In this document: positions 1 through 12,439 of the stretch, one piece after another
Position numbering within the stretch: position 1 is the first letter of the stretch
How the letters are laid out: every line of letters starts with the position of its first letter
Assembly (NCBI GenBank): GCA_009103225.1
Contig: RHPI01002990.1
Coordinates: 320,965-384,964, forward strand
Length of the DNA stretch: 64,000 bases
Direction: 5' to 3'
DNA from: Chlorokybus atmophyticus
Taxonomy: Eukaryota > Streptophyta > Chlorokybophyceae > Chlorokybales > Chlorokybaceae
Notes under the pieces: model-generated
The model's input: the letters and a program-made list of their open reading frames with translations, nothing else
Databases searched by the model: none
What the model was told of the DNA's origin: nothing
Program-made: the position numbers and the translations under genes

Positions 1-582
1 GGAAAAAGAGTCTGCCTCTGATTGTAACATCTACAAAACATCGCATTGCCCTTTGCGCAATGCTTAAATGATCACAATCTGATTTACACTTACCAACACA
101 TCCACCTAGGGTTTCATGTAACAGCAAGAGCGTTTATAGGCTGCGGCAAAGCTGCACTTATACTCACCCGCCAGATTCCCCCCTAGTCCATTGCATGGAA
201 CCAGGCTGCGCACTGACGACTCACAATTGATAGCAAATTCCTGTGCATGTCTGGTAATGCAGATGCATGACCATAGCAGAAACCATTTTTACCCTTGTAC
301 ATGTGCCGGTATTGCATAGCACCAATGAGACCAGACGTTTTGAACCAGATTGAGGCGAACCATTGTTTAACCAGCACAACTGTGACTGCTCATCGCTGAT
401 AAAAACAGTATGTAATTGTCACAAGGTTTCCCTTTGTCCAATCAACACATACAATACTTTCTGCGCAGAGCGTACTGCAAGCTGTGTTCACAGCTACCCT
501 TACACTTAACCGACATCAACTGATTTTCCTGAATGGCTAGCTTCAACGAGATGTTGAATACAGCCAGTTCACGCCATGAAGT
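1..582. other. 3' flank of the GYF-domain gene
   Basis: No coding exon is recognisable here on either strand. It lies just downstream of the minus-strand GYF gene stop (583-585) and probably holds its 3' UTR. Nothing else is visible. Confidence 0.5.
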
Positions 583-3500
583 TTACAGGTCATCAGGAGT
601 CTGGATCTCACCCTTCAAGAACCTGTTGCTAGTAACACTGAAGCCCAACAAGGACGGGTCGAGTCGCTTCGCTTTACCCTTGATTTTGGATTTGGACACC
701 TTACTAGCATTTGCACTGGAGGCATCAGAAGCTTCTGCAGCATTGTCCTCCGCTGCTGCTACCAACAATTGTCAGCGTGCAGAAAGGCATCTTGAAACCA
801 AGGGCGAGAGTTAATTACGTACCTGTTGCAACTGACATTGGTCTATCCTGGGATTGTCTGGCAGTCTGGTTAATTGCCCTGGCATGTGCTCTGGCCTCTG
901 CGTCCTTTCTTTTCACGAACTCAGTTGTGAATGCCTTCACCGTGGGTGCCTGGCCCAGATAGGCTGATAGATACTCCCCAATCTCTTCAGCAGCTTGCAG
1001 TGACATGCAGAACTCCAAAAGAGTCATGTCTGCGTGCACGGCAGTTGCGTAAGCAACTTTGTTGCAGGTTCCAAATCGATACAACATGCATGCAACCACT
1101 AGTACCATCGTTGTTGGCCAGTCGCTTCATTTCATGCTGACACCAATTTCTGAAGTCCGAAGAGTAGTCTAGAGCCCGCATTGCAGGAAGTGCTGTAGGC
1201 ACGAAATCGCACAGCAAGCTTTATCAAGGCAGTCCGCACACCAGCAACCAGAAGCTTGCTAAACAGGCTGCAAATGTGCAGACATAATGCCAACAACCAA
1301 ATCATGGGTACCTGGCTTTGGAGCAGTGGCCTTTGTTGCCTTCTGAGTGCGAGCTGTCACTGCACTGCGTGCTGCTGTACCAGCAAGCGAAGGAAAGTCG
1401 TTGCTGGTGGTGGCAGACTGCTGCAAAGCTGCGCCGGGGGCAACTGCGCGTCTGAATGGTGTGCTGCCCCAGCCGGATGAAACAGACGATGAGCGTGCAG
1501 GTGCGAGCGATGGATACTCTTGCCTGCAATCAGCTACGCATCAGTCCCTTAACAATATGACCTGCATGCCGGCAACCAAGCCCAAGAAAAATGGACATCA
1601 ATCATAAAGCGTGTGCATTCACGTTCGAAAAGCTGAGCACAAATCTTTAACAAAGGTGCCAAGCACATCACATGAGAACATACACTGGTTGCTGCCGAGG
1701 CTTGGAGGACGCTACATTTCCGAGCTGCAATGTCACGTCCTCTGCATAATCCCAAAACAGCATGTCATCATCCTGTTCTGCCACGGCTCCATTAGGCTTT
1801 TGCTGCGGCGGCGGCGGCGGCTGCAGCGGCGGCGGTGCAGCCGTGGTTGCAAAAGGCGACGGCCCCTGAGGTCTTGGAGGTTGCGCACCCCATGTCTGGT
1901 TGCCTGCTTGGCGAGGGGCAGATACTGGAACCTCCTGCAGCAATCAACCAGTTTCAGCCATCCTGCATCCTGTACGCTGTACCACTGCAGTGTTGCACCG
2001 CCCAACACGCAGCATAGTGTACCTTGCTTGCTGCTTCAGCCTGCAAGCGTAGTCGCTGCTCCAGCTCCCGCTTTTCCATCTCCTGGATCTCCTGCAACGA
2101 CATGCCGAAGGGTGTCCGTCCAGCTGGCTTGCTTCCCCATGCTGGACCGCTGCTGATTGTAGCCACCTCCGTCTTTGGGTTGATGAACTCGGCGAGTGAC
2201 ACCTTCACGACAGTAGACTCGACGCGTGGAGTTTCAGCCACTTTCTTGGCAGGAGGTGTACCTTCAGCAGCACTTGCAGATGCAGCTTTTGCCTTTGCCT
2301 TGGCCTTCTTGCGAGCAGACTTGGACTCCTTGACATCCTGCTCGTTGTTAGCACTACTTTCAGCCACCACCTCTGTTACAGTCTCCACATCGGACTTTCT
2401 GGATCCAATTCCAGTTTCTGGCACTGGTGGTGGCCGAGACGGCCAAGCAGATGACGCTGTTGATGCCAAGCTTGTGCTCTGAGCCTGGAGCCTGTAACCA
2501 TAGAAATGCCAACAATTAGCAACCATCAACAACGCAAATACTTGTGCATTTCTCGCCTGTACGATCACAATCGGCACTGATTTGAAATCACACACCCTGC
2601 TCGCACTTCCTCCTCCATCTGTATCTGTCGCAATGACTTAACCACTCCAGGTCCACTGCGCCAGACAGAACCTGATCCGTCTCCTGCTGCAGGACCCAGG
2701 GCAGCTGCCATCAACGCCTGTTCTTCCGCAAGCCGTGCAAGACGCGCAGCTTGCTCCCTAGCTTCCTCCTCCTGTATTTCCTTCAGTGACTTCGGCTTTG
2801 TTGACGAGGTGCGCCACGCTGGCGTGTTCATCTCCACAGCAGGCTTTGTGGCCACTGGCATATCGCTTTTGAGAACGCTTGCTTGCTCTGCTTGCTCTTG
2901 TTGCACCTGCTGTAGGCTTGACTGAGGAGCATCAGGTCGCTCTGACCATCCAGCATTTGTGGATTTTGCATCATTGACTGACTGGTAAAGGGATTTTGCC
3001 TGGCGCAGGTGCGCCTCCTGCAGCTGCTGCCGCTGTATCTCCGCCAACGACATATAGTCTCCACTGCCTGATGCCGACATACCCCATGTCACTTGTAAAG
3101 CGGCTTGCACATCCTGAACTTGCTGAAATTCTTGCAGCGAGTCCCCTGCCATTCTTGAAGTCCGCTGCCTAGATGTCTCGTGGAATTCCGGACGTGCGGG
3201 GGTGACATCTGAGATTGCGCTTGCTGGGCGTGCTTGCTGTAAAACTCCAACCGCAGCATCACTTGGCTGCTCCACATAGGATGCTACATCCCTAGCGCGA
3301 GCCCCGATTGACCGATCTGCAACCTGCGAAAGTTCAGTGCTGTCCCTCGCAGCCCCTTTGCTCCGTGCTGCAGCAATCGCAGCATCTGGCTGTTGCATGA
3401 CCTTCATCCTTTCGGCTGTGTCAAGAAACTGTGTCGGCCTAGGATCTCCCTGACTCGAAAATTGCTGAAGCGAGAGTAACTGTTCCGCAACATGTTGCGG

Positions 3501-6500
3501 TTGCTGCACATTCTGCTGTTGGTGTGGCACTTGATGCAATGCGGACAACTGCTGCGGTGGCGACTGTTGCCTGTGCTGATCAGGGACACCTTGGTGTGCA
3601 TGATCAGAAACTGCAGAAGACTCCTGACGCTGGGAAGGCGGCTGCATAGAAATGTGTGGCACTGGTGGCACCGAGGATGGTATGGGTATAGGCCGCTGCT
3701 GAGACATCAATTGTGCCAACTGGGCACGTTCCCATAGTTGCTGATCACGAGCCTGCTCTAGCCGCTGCTCCATGGCAACACCATTTGTTGCTGGTGGCTG
3801 TGTAGAGCTGTCTGATCTAAGCAGTGTGTCCATGACATTAGTCCGCAAAAGCCTCATCTGCTCAGCTTCAATCTGCTCAAGCGTGCGCATATTGGCAGCC
3901 TGAGGCAACAAGTGGTTCTGCCAGGAGTTCTGCAACTGCCCGCTGGTGCTTTGTGACGGCACAGCCTCTTCAAAGACTTGACCCCCAAATATAGGCTGGC
4001 GCATGAGTTGTGGATGCATGTGTGATTGCAGATATCCAGGGTGTGGGGCGTTACTGCCTGTGTTAGGGCCAGCTGCTTGAGTTGAACTATATGCGCCATA
4101 TCCGGCATGCTGCAGCTCCAGCTGCCTCTGGCGTTCAACCTGGAGCTGAAGAAGCTGCTGTTGTTGAAGTAGCTGATGTTGCCGCTGCTGCAAGAGCAGC
4201 ATCTCATGGTGCTGGCGCTGCTGAAGCTGCTGCTGCAGCTCGGACTCGCGGCGTAAGTGAGCATTGTACTCATGGTCATTGTGGCCGTTGCTGGGATGCG
4301 AATGCACTGAATGGCCATGCGGTTGACCGACCGAATAACTTGCGCGCTCCAAGTCTCCAGCAAATGTCATGGGTGGTGAACCAACAACATGAGGCTGCAC
4401 ATGCTGTGCACCATGTGTGCCCATGCTGTGTGCCCGATGCAGTCCATACAACTCCTCTAGCAATGCATCTGAGCACAAGATCGCAATTGGTAATCAAGGT
4501 TATACGGATCAATGTTGCGCAATGCAATATAACCAGATTGGGCACCTGGTGCAGTAGGTGTAGGGAACTGGGTGCCAGCCGGTGCGGGGGGCAATCCTGC
4601 TGGGACGGGGGTTTCAACCGCAGAAACAGTCGGTGCACTGGCTGCCCGGTCTGGCATGCTGTCATACCCGGGTGGCAGCCGCATATGCTTTGGGCTGCAA
4701 GAAGGCAAGTCAACTGTTACACGCCACAAATATGACAGCTTTGAACATGCTAAACAAGCTCACTGCGTACCGAACCGATGGCACAGCAACAACCAAGGGT
4801 AGGAAAGGCTCCTGAGGAGAACTGCCTTCGCGCTTAACGGGTAGGTCCACAGAGAAGAAGCCAGCCTCAAACCATTCGACAATGTCCGCGGTCGAGAAAG
4901 GACCTTGTATGTCACCTTGTGGGTCTTTGTACAACCAGCCAGCTTCGAATTCAGGAACGTCAGTCTGTTGCTGGTGGCTCTGCTCATCTGTTCTCGTTGC
5001 ACTTTGTGTCACAGGCTCTTGCAAAGCTGCACCCGCTGCCGGTGATGGAGCTTGTGCACTTGCGGCGAATTGCTGCTCCACGCCTACAGCCTTGAGCACT
5101 GCAGATGCTTCCTCAGCAGGCTGCGTGTTGGGGGCCACGGCGTCAACCTCAAATAGAATATCGTCCGGAAGCAGCTCTGCCAGTGACGCAGCAGGGGCTG
5201 TTGGATGCAGCGCTTCCTGCTTTTGAGTGGAAAAGCTGCCGTCTGGAGCTCCTACGGCAACATCACAACTCAGCAACCAAGACAAGAAAAGCGGAGCAGC
5301 GCTCAACCACAACAATGATGGTCAAAATGACATCGCCCAGTAGTGCTGCAATGTTTGGCTAAACCATGTGTTTGATGATGGCATACCTTGACTTGAGCCT
5401 GCTGGTCCATGACTTGCGGCAATGGCAGCCATGCTGACGCGTGCATGCTCTGCCATAGCCTGCACAGCAAGTTCAGAACAGATGAGTTGTGCAGAGCATT
5501 ACCAACGTTCTGTACAAACGGCATTGAACAGCAGTGTCTGCAAAACTCAAACAAAAATTGCAAGTTTACCTCAACCTCCTCGTAGTCTAGCAATTGCAAG
5601 CGGTCGCCGGAAACACTGTCTCGCCTTGGAACATGATCACCCATGAAACCGTCTGGCAAGGGGGTCATCGCCAACATCTTTGCTAATGACCGATAGACCT
5701 GCACAATCTCAAACTTGCTATACCGCCGGATGCCATCACTGACACTTGGGAGTCCCCTGCTGGGAGTGACAGGCATTGGCCTGGGGGGCATCATGCTCCG
5801 GCCGCGGCCCAAAGTGAACCCCACAGGTCCAGGCTCAGATGGACGTCCCCTTCCGGCTGGGGGTACATGCCGTTCAAGCTCAGGACGTCCCCTCCCAAAA
5901 CCCATGCCAGGTGGGGGTGATGGCCCCTGGCGCCAACCCCTTGCAGGCTCATCACGCTCCCTATTCCAGTCTTTGGGCGGGACACGTGCCTCTGCACCTT
6001 TGACATCACGCAAGCGCTGTCGATCTTTGTCAGCAGCTTGCTCAACGCGCTCAGGTGTGTCACGGACAACAGGCTTGTCAACAGCACGGACATCTCTTTC
6101 AGGATCCACCCAACGATCATGCCAGCCACGTACTGGGGTGGCTGATGACTTAGCATCGCGGACACCTTCACCATACCATCGCTCTCGCGCCCATTTATCA
6201 GCCTGTTTGGAATCAGGCTCACGGGGTGCAAGAACTCCATTCCACAATCTATCCTGCACAGGCTCAGCTCGTGCCTGTGGTGTAGGGGCGGTATGCAGTT
6301 CCTTGTCGCGCTCTGCACCTGGGTCTGCATCACGCGCTCTACCAAGCACAACAATGAGTGCTGGGAAACATCTGCGACATAGGCAGAATGTGCCATACAA
6401 GTGCATGACCCCTCACCGGTCCATTTCCCGCTTGCGATCAGACTCCTTGAAGTCCTTCCACCGGCGTGCTAATGGCACACTGCCTGGACCGACTGGCTCC

Positions 6501-6809
6501 ACTGCAGCTTCTCTTTCTCTCTCATCTTCACGCCAACGATCACGCCGAGCATTGGTGTCCCTCCAGCGTGCCTCCTGACTGTCCTTCCACCGGTCTTTTG
6601 GGACAGAGGCCTGCTTAGCTGCAAACCCCAATGGAGATGGCGCCTGCCCAGGGCCAGCCACGCCAACAGCTGCTGATCGCTCCGGCTGCAGAATTTCCAA
6701 TTGAATGACTAGCTGTGGCTTAGTGCAAACTGCGTAAATCACACTCAACTGGCACTTACCGCTGCAAGGGGCTTGTTGAGTAGCCACTGCGGAGACAAAG
6801 CCGGTATGC
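583..6809 (-). CDS. GYF-domain protein, GIGYF/EXA1 type (5' exon not resolved)
   Basis: Thirteen exons join in frame (6809-6760, 6685-6417, 6338-5570, 5459-5387, 5251-4771, 4694-4534, 4468-2596, 2491-2023, 1934-1684, 1523-1312, 1192-1106, 1029-823, 758-583), giving about 1,690 residues, close to plant EXA1. In order: the N-terminal SPQWLL motif; an Arg/Asp-rich stretch; a possible eIF4E-binding helix (RRYSKFEIVQVYRSL); the GYF domain (WLYKDPQGDIQGPF...WFEAGFFS); a single 1.9-kb Gln-rich exon; DDDMLFW; EYPSLAP and NDFPSLAG; and the C-terminal tail VTSNRFLKGEIQT typical of plant EXA1. GYF domains bind proline-rich partners; GIGYF/EXA1 proteins repress cap-dependent translation with eIF4E-family proteins in the cytoplasm. 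The exon at 6809 begins with the last two bases of a codon, so a short upstream coding exon exists; an ATG near 7130 (MDGSLG, weak donor) is only a candidate. Confidence 0.9.
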
Positions 6810-7799
6810 CTGCTTAAAATAATTGTAACGTGAGATCGTGCCCTGCGACACCTAGCAGATATGGTGCCCGAACAAACTGTCCGCCAGCTTAGTGACGTAC
6901 TGCATGCTGTGAATGAAAACGCAGCACTGACAATGCAGCAGGACACTCTTTGTCTGACTATGGTTCATGCATGACGTCAGCAACTACCTTTTCTAGCGCA
7001 GCACGCAGACAAGTGTGTGTTGTTAACACGGGCAATGCGGCATGCGACATGCTAACGTAAGCAGTGAATTGGTGTTGGTAACCGTGCTCAGCTGCTGTTG
7101 TCGTACAAGCAGGCACCGAGCGACCCATCCATGATTGCAGCCATTACTGAAGCACGACTCAACAGCTCAAGCAGAGCCTCATGCCAGACACACGACAATC
7201 ACCAGCAACCGTCGTCGTCGTACCACTCCCAGCGCCTTCTGTCGAGGCGAGCTTGGACTGCATGTTGGACACAACGGAAGAAGCTGCAAATTGCTGCACG
7301 GCGACGGCAGTATGACCACAGCACCAGCTCGCAAAGAGCTGCAGGAACCAGGCGAATCCCCTCACACGACAGCAACACGAGTCACCAAGGACACAGACGC
7401 CCACACCGCCGCCGCCACCGCCGACCAGCACGCTTGAACACACCAGTCATGACGACCAGTAAACCCTAATTGACGCTGAAAACCCTAGCGGGGGTTGATC
7501 CGCACTGCGCCGACCCGCCAAACGCTGCACCCGGTCGACGCCGCACCGGTCGCAGCTCACACCATCGAAACGCGCAACTGCTTGTAAAGCGCGGCTCACC
7601 ACACACTGCCTGTAAGACGCGGCATACCTGCCGCGTCTTACAGGAGCGTGTGTAGTGTTGAAGTCACAATGCCGCCCTGTTTGCAGGAATACGAACCCTA
7701 CTTGAAGCGGCGGCGGAGGTGGCAGCGGCGGCGGCGGAGGAGGAGCAGGAGCAGGAGCGGGAGGACGCAGGGGAGGAGGGACTGGAGTTCGTGTTGAGC
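6810..7799. promoter_or_regulatory. Divergent intergenic region (GYF gene / engB)
   Basis: The GYF gene runs left and engB runs right from this roughly 1-kb interval, so both 5' UTRs and promoters must lie here, along with the missing first coding exon of the GYF gene. The right part (about 7711-7790) is a GGC/GGA-rich purine tract just before the engB ATG. An inverted pair of GC-rich words around 7612-7642 (accgcgtctt-type arms) could form a small hairpin. No TATA-like element was identified with confidence. Confidence 0.4.
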
Positions 7800-9370
7800 A
7801 TGGCGTTACAAGTCAGCATGCGTGTGCCGGCCCGAACGCTGCTGGCTGGTCAATGCAAGTTATGGAGAAGCGCACAGCCTTTGCCGCCCCTGCAGCAGCC
7901 TCAGGCGGCGTGCACGAGGCAGCGCAGGAGCGTGGTGGCGAGGGCGACAGTGCCTGCAAGCAAAGGCGACGCCACGGTGCGTTGCGTACAGCAGCTATGA
8001 AAAGCTTTAGTGAAAGTCAAGCGCTTGTTCGTCGCACACTGTTGTCAGGTCAGGTTGATTGGAATGTTGCCCAATTGCCGCGCTGTTGCTTGCAGTACAC
8101 CCTTTCAACTAATAATCCAACTGCCTAAGTGAGCCACAGCTCAATGTGGATTTGTTGATTGCAATGCATGGACGCATGGACGGCAGCGTTACCTACCAGC
8201 CCGAATGCATTGCGGCCAAGCATATCTTCTTGAATGGTTGTTGCTCAATCAATGCGTGTGCATTGTGAATAGGCTGAGCAGCTTCGCACCGTGCGCGCCG
8301 TCCCGGACAGCCATGCGCGAGTGGACGAGCTTCGTGATGACGATCATGCTGCTCAGGCCAGTGCTGTACAGCAGGGGGGGGGGGGCTTGGTACTCCCGGC
8401 TGCTACGAATGTGAGGGTCAAGACATCGGCGTTTGTGAAAAGCAGGCAGGTGATAATCGCTCACCAGGGTGCATTGTTAGACAGTGACGACTTGCGCTTC
8501 TTATGATTTGTCACTAATCATCTTGCTCGTCATGAAAGCAGTACTTTGGTTGCGGATTGTCCTCCTGAGAGCCACCCGGAATTCGCGGTTATTGGGAGGT
8601 CCAATGTTGGCAAGTCCAGCTTAATAAACTTTCTAACAGGGAGAAAGAGCCTTGCTTCTATATCGAGCACACCAGGTAGGTTGTCATTGATGTGTACAAA
8701 GACAAATGACTGTACCTGTACCAGTTTCGGTCATTTGCAGTGACTGACAGTTCTCCAATCCACTGCAGGCAAAACCAGGCTGATCAATCACTTTTTGATA
8801 AATGATAACTGGTTTCTTGTAGACTTACCTGGTTACGGGTGAGCTGCTGCTGGTGCGGTATGTAGGGTTCAGCTTGCTGCAGCATAGGTTGGTCGAATTG
8901 CACTAAGCTGCTAGTGTCCAGGTACGCTGAAGCTCCAAAGGCAGCGATAAAGGAGTGGACAGCCTTCACCAAGGACTACTTTTTGAAGCGAACCACATTA
9001 GCCACAGTGCTGCTGCTGGTTGACGCTTCGATACCTCCTCAACCCATCGACTTGGAGTGCATTGATTGGTTAGGAGGCAGCAATGTAAGTACACAGCCTG
9101 GCTCAGTGCAAATGCAGTGAAGATGTGTGTAATTCACATGTGGTACTGCAGGTTCCTGTTTCAGTGGTCTTTACCAAGTGTGACAAGCAGAAGAAAAAGA
9201 AGAAGAATGCTGGCACAATAGAGTCCAACGTGCAGGCGTTTGAAGACTTGTTAAGTGAAACGTGGGACGAGCTACCGCCGTTCTTCCTCACCTCTGCAAA
9301 AACAGGCCAGGGCAAGCAAGAGCTGTTGAATCACATAGCATCATTGCGCAACTACTGGACACAACCCTAA
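7800..9370 (+). CDS. engB: EngB/YihA-type GTP-binding protein, organelle-targeted
   Basis: Six exons (7800-7976, 8273-8445, 8542-8675, 8769-8838, 8922-9084, 9152-9370) encode 311 residues. EngB GTPases assist late assembly of the large ribosomal subunit in bacteria and organelles. Seen: G1 GRSNVGKSS (about residues 135-143), the STPGKT switch across an intron, G3 DLPGYG (180-185), G4 TKCD (247-250) and G5 TSAKTGQGK. The [10 protein letters not shown] and [16 protein letters not shown] blocks match plant EngB closely. The first 60 or so residues are rich in Arg/Ser/Ala and poor in acidic residues, as in a transit peptide; plastid is likelier than mitochondrion. Intron 2 must use a GC donor (AG|GCAGGT at 8446) to give [15 protein letters not shown] run of about ten G at 8380 encodes Gly. 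Exons 5-6 recur exactly at 13877-14325 (see that entry). Confidence 0.92.
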
Positions 9371-9385
9371 CACCCTCCTGCGGCG

Positions 9386-9710
9386 CATACCCCTGCAGTG
9401 ACACACCCTCGTCATATGTACATGTTAGTGGTGCGCACACTGAGCAGCTTGCATGGCGCACTTAAGCTCTTCTTATCTCTTACAGCTGCTAGGCTGCCTT
9501 CCGCGTGCTTTGTGACGGACTTGATTGGAGAACATGCTGCGTGGGCGCATACCCTGCAGTCACACACCCTCGTCATGTATACATGTCAGTGGTGGGCACA
9601 CTTCCGTGCAGCTTACATGGCGTGCTTTTGCTCTTCTTAGCTTTTACAGCTGCTAGGCTGCCTTTTCCGTGTGCTTTGTGAGCAAGGGACTTGATTGGAG
9701 ACGTGCTGCG
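9386..9710. repeat. Tandem dimer downstream of engB (about 160-bp unit)
   Basis: Two diverged direct copies, about 9386-9544 and 9545-9710. Each begins GCGCATACC, carries CACACCCTCGTCAT and CAGCTGCTAGGCTGCCTT, and ends GACTTGATTGGAGA plus about ten bases. No coding sense; probably lies in or after the engB 3' UTR. Confidence 0.8.
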
Positions 9711-9810
9711 TCTACAGCTGGTGTAGTATTTGATTACAGAATCAGCTAGTTGATGGTGGGAGTCAATGGTACAGTAATACAAACGTGTCTGCGCCCACGC
9801 CATGTCTGTA

Positions 9811-10095
9811 CCCCTTGCCTTAGTGCACAGTGTCTGACTGCAGTGAGATGGCCAATGTGGTGTGCTGGTGATGGAGCAACGGTGGGGGCCGTGTACTGGT
9901 GTGTTGTGGGTGATGTGCCGGTGTTATGCGACAGTGTTTGGTGGGGGAGTGCTACCCCTTGCCTAAGTGCAGAGTGTCTGACTGCAGAGATTGCCGTTGT
10001 GGTATGCTGGTGATGGAGCAACAGCGGGGGCCGTGTACTGGTGTGTTGTGGGTGATGTGCTGGTGAGTGTGACAGTGTTTTGTGGGGGAGTCCTA
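9811..10095. repeat. Tandem dimer (about 142-bp unit)
   Basis: Copies at about 9811-9953 and 9954-10095 share CCCCTTGCCT, GTGTCTGACTGCAG, GATGGAGCAAC, GGGGGCCGTGTACTGG and GTGTTGTGGGTGATGTG. The exact duplicated block that reappears at 13863-14776 stops at 9821, just inside the first unit. Confidence 0.8.
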
Positions 10096-11397
10096 GTGCG
10101 CGACAGATGCGACTGCATCTGATACAAACTGCATGCTTGCAAACTGATACATACCAGCCAACCAGCCCCACCGGCAGCACCTAACTGCCAGCGACGACAC
10201 AGCGACAGTACACGCTGCAGTGCTGACAGTCGCACTGCGCAGTGAGGGGGACGTGAGGGGGAGAGGCGGAGCAGAGGGGCAGGGCAGAGGGGCCCTCAAC
10301 GAGAGTTACAAGATGCGGGACTGTATGGGGACGGCGGAAGTGAGGGTGTGGGTGAAGAGAATGGGAGAGTGGAAGTGGGAGTCCGTCTGCTGCTCGTGCT
10401 GCTGGCTGCCACCGAAGTTGAAGACTAACTGGCTGCACATGCGTGCAGGTGACTTGAAATGCATGCATGCATGCATGTCTAACGGGGTGGTAGTGTGATA
10501 GCATAGGTGCGTGACCCGATGGTTGGATATGTTAAACTACAGTGGGTTTTAGCATACTTGTAGCGTTAGCACAACTACCATAACTGGTGCATGAGCATGC
10601 CCAACATGTAGTAAGGACTGCTGGCTGCAATCTGCATGCTTGCATTAACACCTTTGATTCCCTGTACACTTGCGTGCCTATGATTCGAGGATGAACTCAC
10701 TCTTTTCAAATAAAAGCGTAAATGAAGTGACTTGCATATCCTCACACAATTGATAGGGTCCAGGGTCCACAAGGACCCTTGCTGCCTGCTTCATCCAAAT
10801 AGAGAATAAAGTAAGGTGGATTCCACCTTGGAACAATGTTCCCAATGGCAACTACATCTGATACCACATGTTACCAGCAATTTTAGCCAACCATGTCATG
10901 TCAAGGTCATCGCGCAAATTGCTTACCAATGCATCTGGTGGAACATTAAATTGCACGATAATTTTGAATTGATAGAGTCAATGGCAAGCATAACGAGGCT
11001 TGTTCACTTGATAAGTTCATTGTCCAAAGCAAGGCTAAGGGATTGAATGGCTCGGGTTTATTATACAAAGAGCCATCAAATGATAATTGTACGAGATCAT
11101 GCATACTACTACGTAGGATAGACTGTATACTGTACAACATATAAGTATATGTGCGCTGTATTGAGACTTGAAAATGCAATTCGTACATGATTGCATGTAT
11201 TCATGCATTTTGTGTTTGTTGCATATAAATTACATTGAGATTTGTATTAATTGAGTTGGTGGTCAGTGGGAACAATAATGATCGAGATACATATTTATTT
11301 ATATATGTACTGTGCGTGTAATACACATGGCATGTGCAGCTTTGTAAATGATTGATAATGCCAACGAAGCCATGCTGCAGGAATGCTCGTGCTTTAA

Positions 11398-11452
<55 letters not shown>

Positions 11453-12439
11453 ATAGTAACTTAGACAATATGCAATGTCATGCATCCAGACTTCAGTCTT
11501 GTGATGTTACAAGACCAGGGCTTTATATGTATGTACTTGTTTAACATGAACAAACTTGATGTTCCATTTCAACGTGTAAACATTGCAATTCGCACATATA
11601 GCCAATAGTATTGGGCCAATTCCCCAATTCGTTGCCCGTCTGCATGACTTCACAGCACCGCTGCAAGCGCGCAGAATATGTGTCAAACATGACTCATTGA
11701 CAATGAGTCATAGTGTGAGGTCTTATTGTGCGGTCCTATTGTCCACTGGCGCTTAGCTTTCATGAAAGCGCTGTCACGATTGTGAATGGCGCTAGACTGA
11801 GCACTGAGCAGTGCTCAGTGCTTGCTTGCTGCTGCTGCTGCTGGCGGCGGCGGCGGGCACTGCAATGCTGCAGGTGGAGCTGCAAGCTATGGAGGAGCAA
11901 TCGTTTGATTCCCCTGCTCGGTGAGTACAGGGCTTTCAGTGCTGGAGCCGTGCTGAGCATGCCACATGCATGCATTGCTGCTTGGTGCACAGCTTGCTGC
12001 ATGCATGGTCGTTTGTGGTGGATTTGTTGCATTTCAAGCTTATACGCTCATGACCACGCCTTTGCTGGTTGTTTCGTGTTATTGTGTATGAAAGTCTACT
12101 CTTGACCAGCTGGTTCAACACGTGGCTTGCGCTGCACTGTAGCAGCTTGGTGAGCTTTGGCAACACAGAAGACGCTCTCAGCTCAGGCTGTCACGCCTGC
12201 AGCTGAGAGGCAGCCAACGTCGCCGTTCAAAAGCTTCAGCTGGCTGCTGCTGCTGCGGAGAACAACCCTGTTGCTAGAAGCTGCTAGAACAAGGCTAACT
12301 CCGTGTCCGCTAGAGTCCTCTCCACAGACAACACAGCGGAGTGCTGTTGGATCTTCAAGTTGTGCATTGGCAGCTGTCTGGGTTAGCAGGCTGGTAGTTG
12401 GCGAAAGTGCAGGCACTTTCAGAGTTGCATGCTAGGCAG
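10096..12439. other. Intergenic / unresolved 5' part of the b561 gene
   Basis: No gene recognised. Holds a GCATGC run at 10458-10478 followed by TCTAACGGGGTGG (dispersed family, see 42798), a GA microsatellite at 11403-11450, and AT-richer DNA from 10500 to 11650. The part after about 11860 could contain early exons of the b561 gene (ATG at 11868, followed by a donor at about 11920), but no frame is convincing. Confidence 0.4.
11403..11450. repeat. (GA)n microsatellite
   Basis: About 23 uninterrupted GA units. Confidence 0.95.
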
